From assembly GCA_018828205.1 (NCBI GenBank), contig JAHJWA010000320.1:1-6768 (forward strand): a DNA stretch of 6,768 bases. The letters are read 5' to 3'. The notes beneath the pieces are model-generated. The model was not told the DNA's origin. It searched no databases and saw only the letters and a program-made list of their open reading frames with translations. This stretch comes from Alphaproteobacteria bacterium (GTDB lineage: Bacteria; Pseudomonadota; Alphaproteobacteria; Sphingomonadales; Sphingomonadaceae). Below are positions 5,986 through 6,768 of the stretch, one piece after another. The translations under genes were made by a program, and so were the position numbers. Numbering within the stretch: the stretch's first letter is position 1; the number at the start of each line of letters is the position of its first letter.

Positions 5986-6766
5986 GGGCGCTCCACTCGA
6001 GCCAGTTGGTCCAGAATTGCTTGCGATGGCCGGGCATCCGCGCCAGCCGGTCGAGCCGCGGCGCGAGCATCGCCGGCACGTTGCTATCTCTGAGCTGCAG
6101 CACGGGCGAGGGCTCGCCGTCCGGGGTCAGCAGCGGCGCCAGCCCGCGCCCGAACACCACCAGCCGCTGCGGCGCCGCGAGCGCGATATGATGACGGGTG
6201 AGTTCGCCCAGACCGCGCGCCGCCAGCGCGTTCCAGTCGGGCAGCGGCGCCGGGCGGGGCAGCGCGCTGGCGATGTAGGTCTCGTCCTCGCTCAGCCCCA
6301 TCGCGCGCAGGATCGCGGCGAGCAGCCGCCCTTGCGGTCCGCTGAGCAGCCGCTCATCGTCCTCGGGGTCCGGCTGGGCGACCAGCAGCATCAGTTTCGT
6401 GCCGGCCGAACCGCGCGGGGCCACCCGACCGGCGGAGCCGCGCTCGTCCAGACCCGGTTCGGTCAGCCAGAATTGGCGGAAAGTCTCGAGATCGGCGGGA
6501 TAGTGCGCCGCCGCGCCGCCCACCCGCGCGCCGTTCTCGCTCTCGCTTGCCAAGGCGCGCTGGATCGCGGTGCGCGGGGGCGGGGCTTTCGCGATGGCCT
6601 CGAGCTTGGGTGCCGTTACGGCCTTGAGGTTTTCAGCCTGGGCCAGCCAGTCGCAGGGCGCGTCGGCGAAGTCGCAATCCACACCCGCTTCGCGCCACCA
6701 GGCGAGCGCGCCGGCGAGCGCCTCCCGGCTCGAAAAATCCTGCAAATGCATCGCGGTCATGGTCAT
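5978..6766 (-). CDS. Divergent uracil-DNA glycosylase superfamily protein
   Basis: A protein of up to 262 residues whose C-terminal two thirds follows the family 4-like UDG fold: KLMLLVAQPDPEDDE (124-138) where the GEAPG motif belongs, LSGPQGRLL (141-149) matching FVGRAGQLL, GLSEDETYIASALPRP (157-171), RLVVFGRGLAPLL (201-213), and a C-terminal MPGHRKQFWTNW (244-255). Diagnostic residues are missing: GEAPG reads AQPDP, the HP(S/A) motif reads RL (PRLDRL), and the cysteine of the usual VVKCRPP block is proline. With only two cysteines (C31, C38), no 4Fe-4S cluster is expected. Glycosylase activity is therefore doubtful; a DNA-binding or other role is possible. The N-terminal 120 residues are poorly conserved and include a low-complexity stretch. 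Start is uncertain: ATGs at 6764-6766, 6758-6760 and 6749-6751 are in frame and the window ends 2 bases beyond. Ends in TAA inside the next gene. Confidence 0.75.
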   Translation of the reverse strand: MTMTAMHLQDFSSREALAGALAWWREAGVDCDFADAPCDWLAQAENLKAVTAPKLEAIAKAPPPRTAIQRALASESENGARVGGAAAHYPADLETFRQFWLTEPGLDERGSAGRVAPRGSAGTKLMLLVAQPDPEDDERLLSGPQGRLLAAILRAMGLSEDETYIASALPRPAPLPDWNALAARGLGELTRHHIALAAPQRLVVFGRGLAPLLTPDGEPSPVLQLRDSNVPAMLAPRLDRLARMPGHRKQFWTNWLEWSAHA

Positions 6767-6768
6767 CC

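Larger units (their letters stand above)
1506..6766 (-). other. Probable five-gene transcription unit
   Basis: Five consecutive genes on the - strand are packed with junctions of -8, +1, +51 and +27 bases: UDG-like protein, lytic transglycosylase, moaB, exchanger-family protein, radical SAM protein. No convincing terminator or promoter is visible at the internal junctions. The 10-base palindrome ACGGCGCCGT at 3711-3720 in the 51-base gap is too short to count as a terminator and has no T-run. The unit probably begins upstream of the window, because only 2 bases precede the first gene's furthest possible ATG. The last two genes could have their own promoter. Confidence 0.6.

Overview
The window is dense, GC-rich bacterial DNA of ordinary chromosomal character. 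Protein families, small gene spacing and the two families of palindromic intergenic repeats suggest an alphaproteobacterium, most likely in the Sphingomonadales (Erythrobacter/Sphingomonas-like). That placement is inference; no rRNA or other phylogenetic marker is present.

Layout. On the + strand, positions 1-657 hold the C-terminal part of an acyl-CoA synthetase of the fatty-acid/DmdB/AlkK-like group; its N-terminus lies outside the window. A 282-base gap follows (658-939), nearly filled by a nested inverted-repeat element whose arms are built from 8-base units. Next on the + strand is a small DUF1330 protein (940-1371). A second, unrelated palindromic repeat (1390-1488) of the GTCATTGCGAG...CTCGCAATG type lies between its stop and the converging - strand gene.

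From 6766 down to 1506 every gene is on the - strand. Transcribed order: a divergent uracil-DNA-glycosylase-superfamily protein (5978-6766), a periplasmic Slt70-like lytic transglycosylase (4258-5985), a MoaB/Mog-type molybdopterin protein (3729-4256), a sodium/calcium-exchanger-family membrane protein starting at TTG (2643-3677), and a PA0069-family radical SAM protein (1506-2615). The first two overlap by 8 bases, the next junction is 1 base, and the last two gaps are 51 and 27 bases, so they probably form one transcription unit. Their functions do not add up to one obvious pathway: nucleic-acid-related fold, peptidoglycan turnover, molybdenum cofactor, cation transport and radical SAM chemistry.

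I see no new multi-gene system. The points worth a second look are the octamer-built nested palindrome, the bracketing of the DUF1330 gene by two different repeat families, the exchanger-family protein that lost its acidic ion-binding residue in only one of two alpha repeats, and the UDG-like protein that lost its catalytic-motif and iron-sulfur residues.
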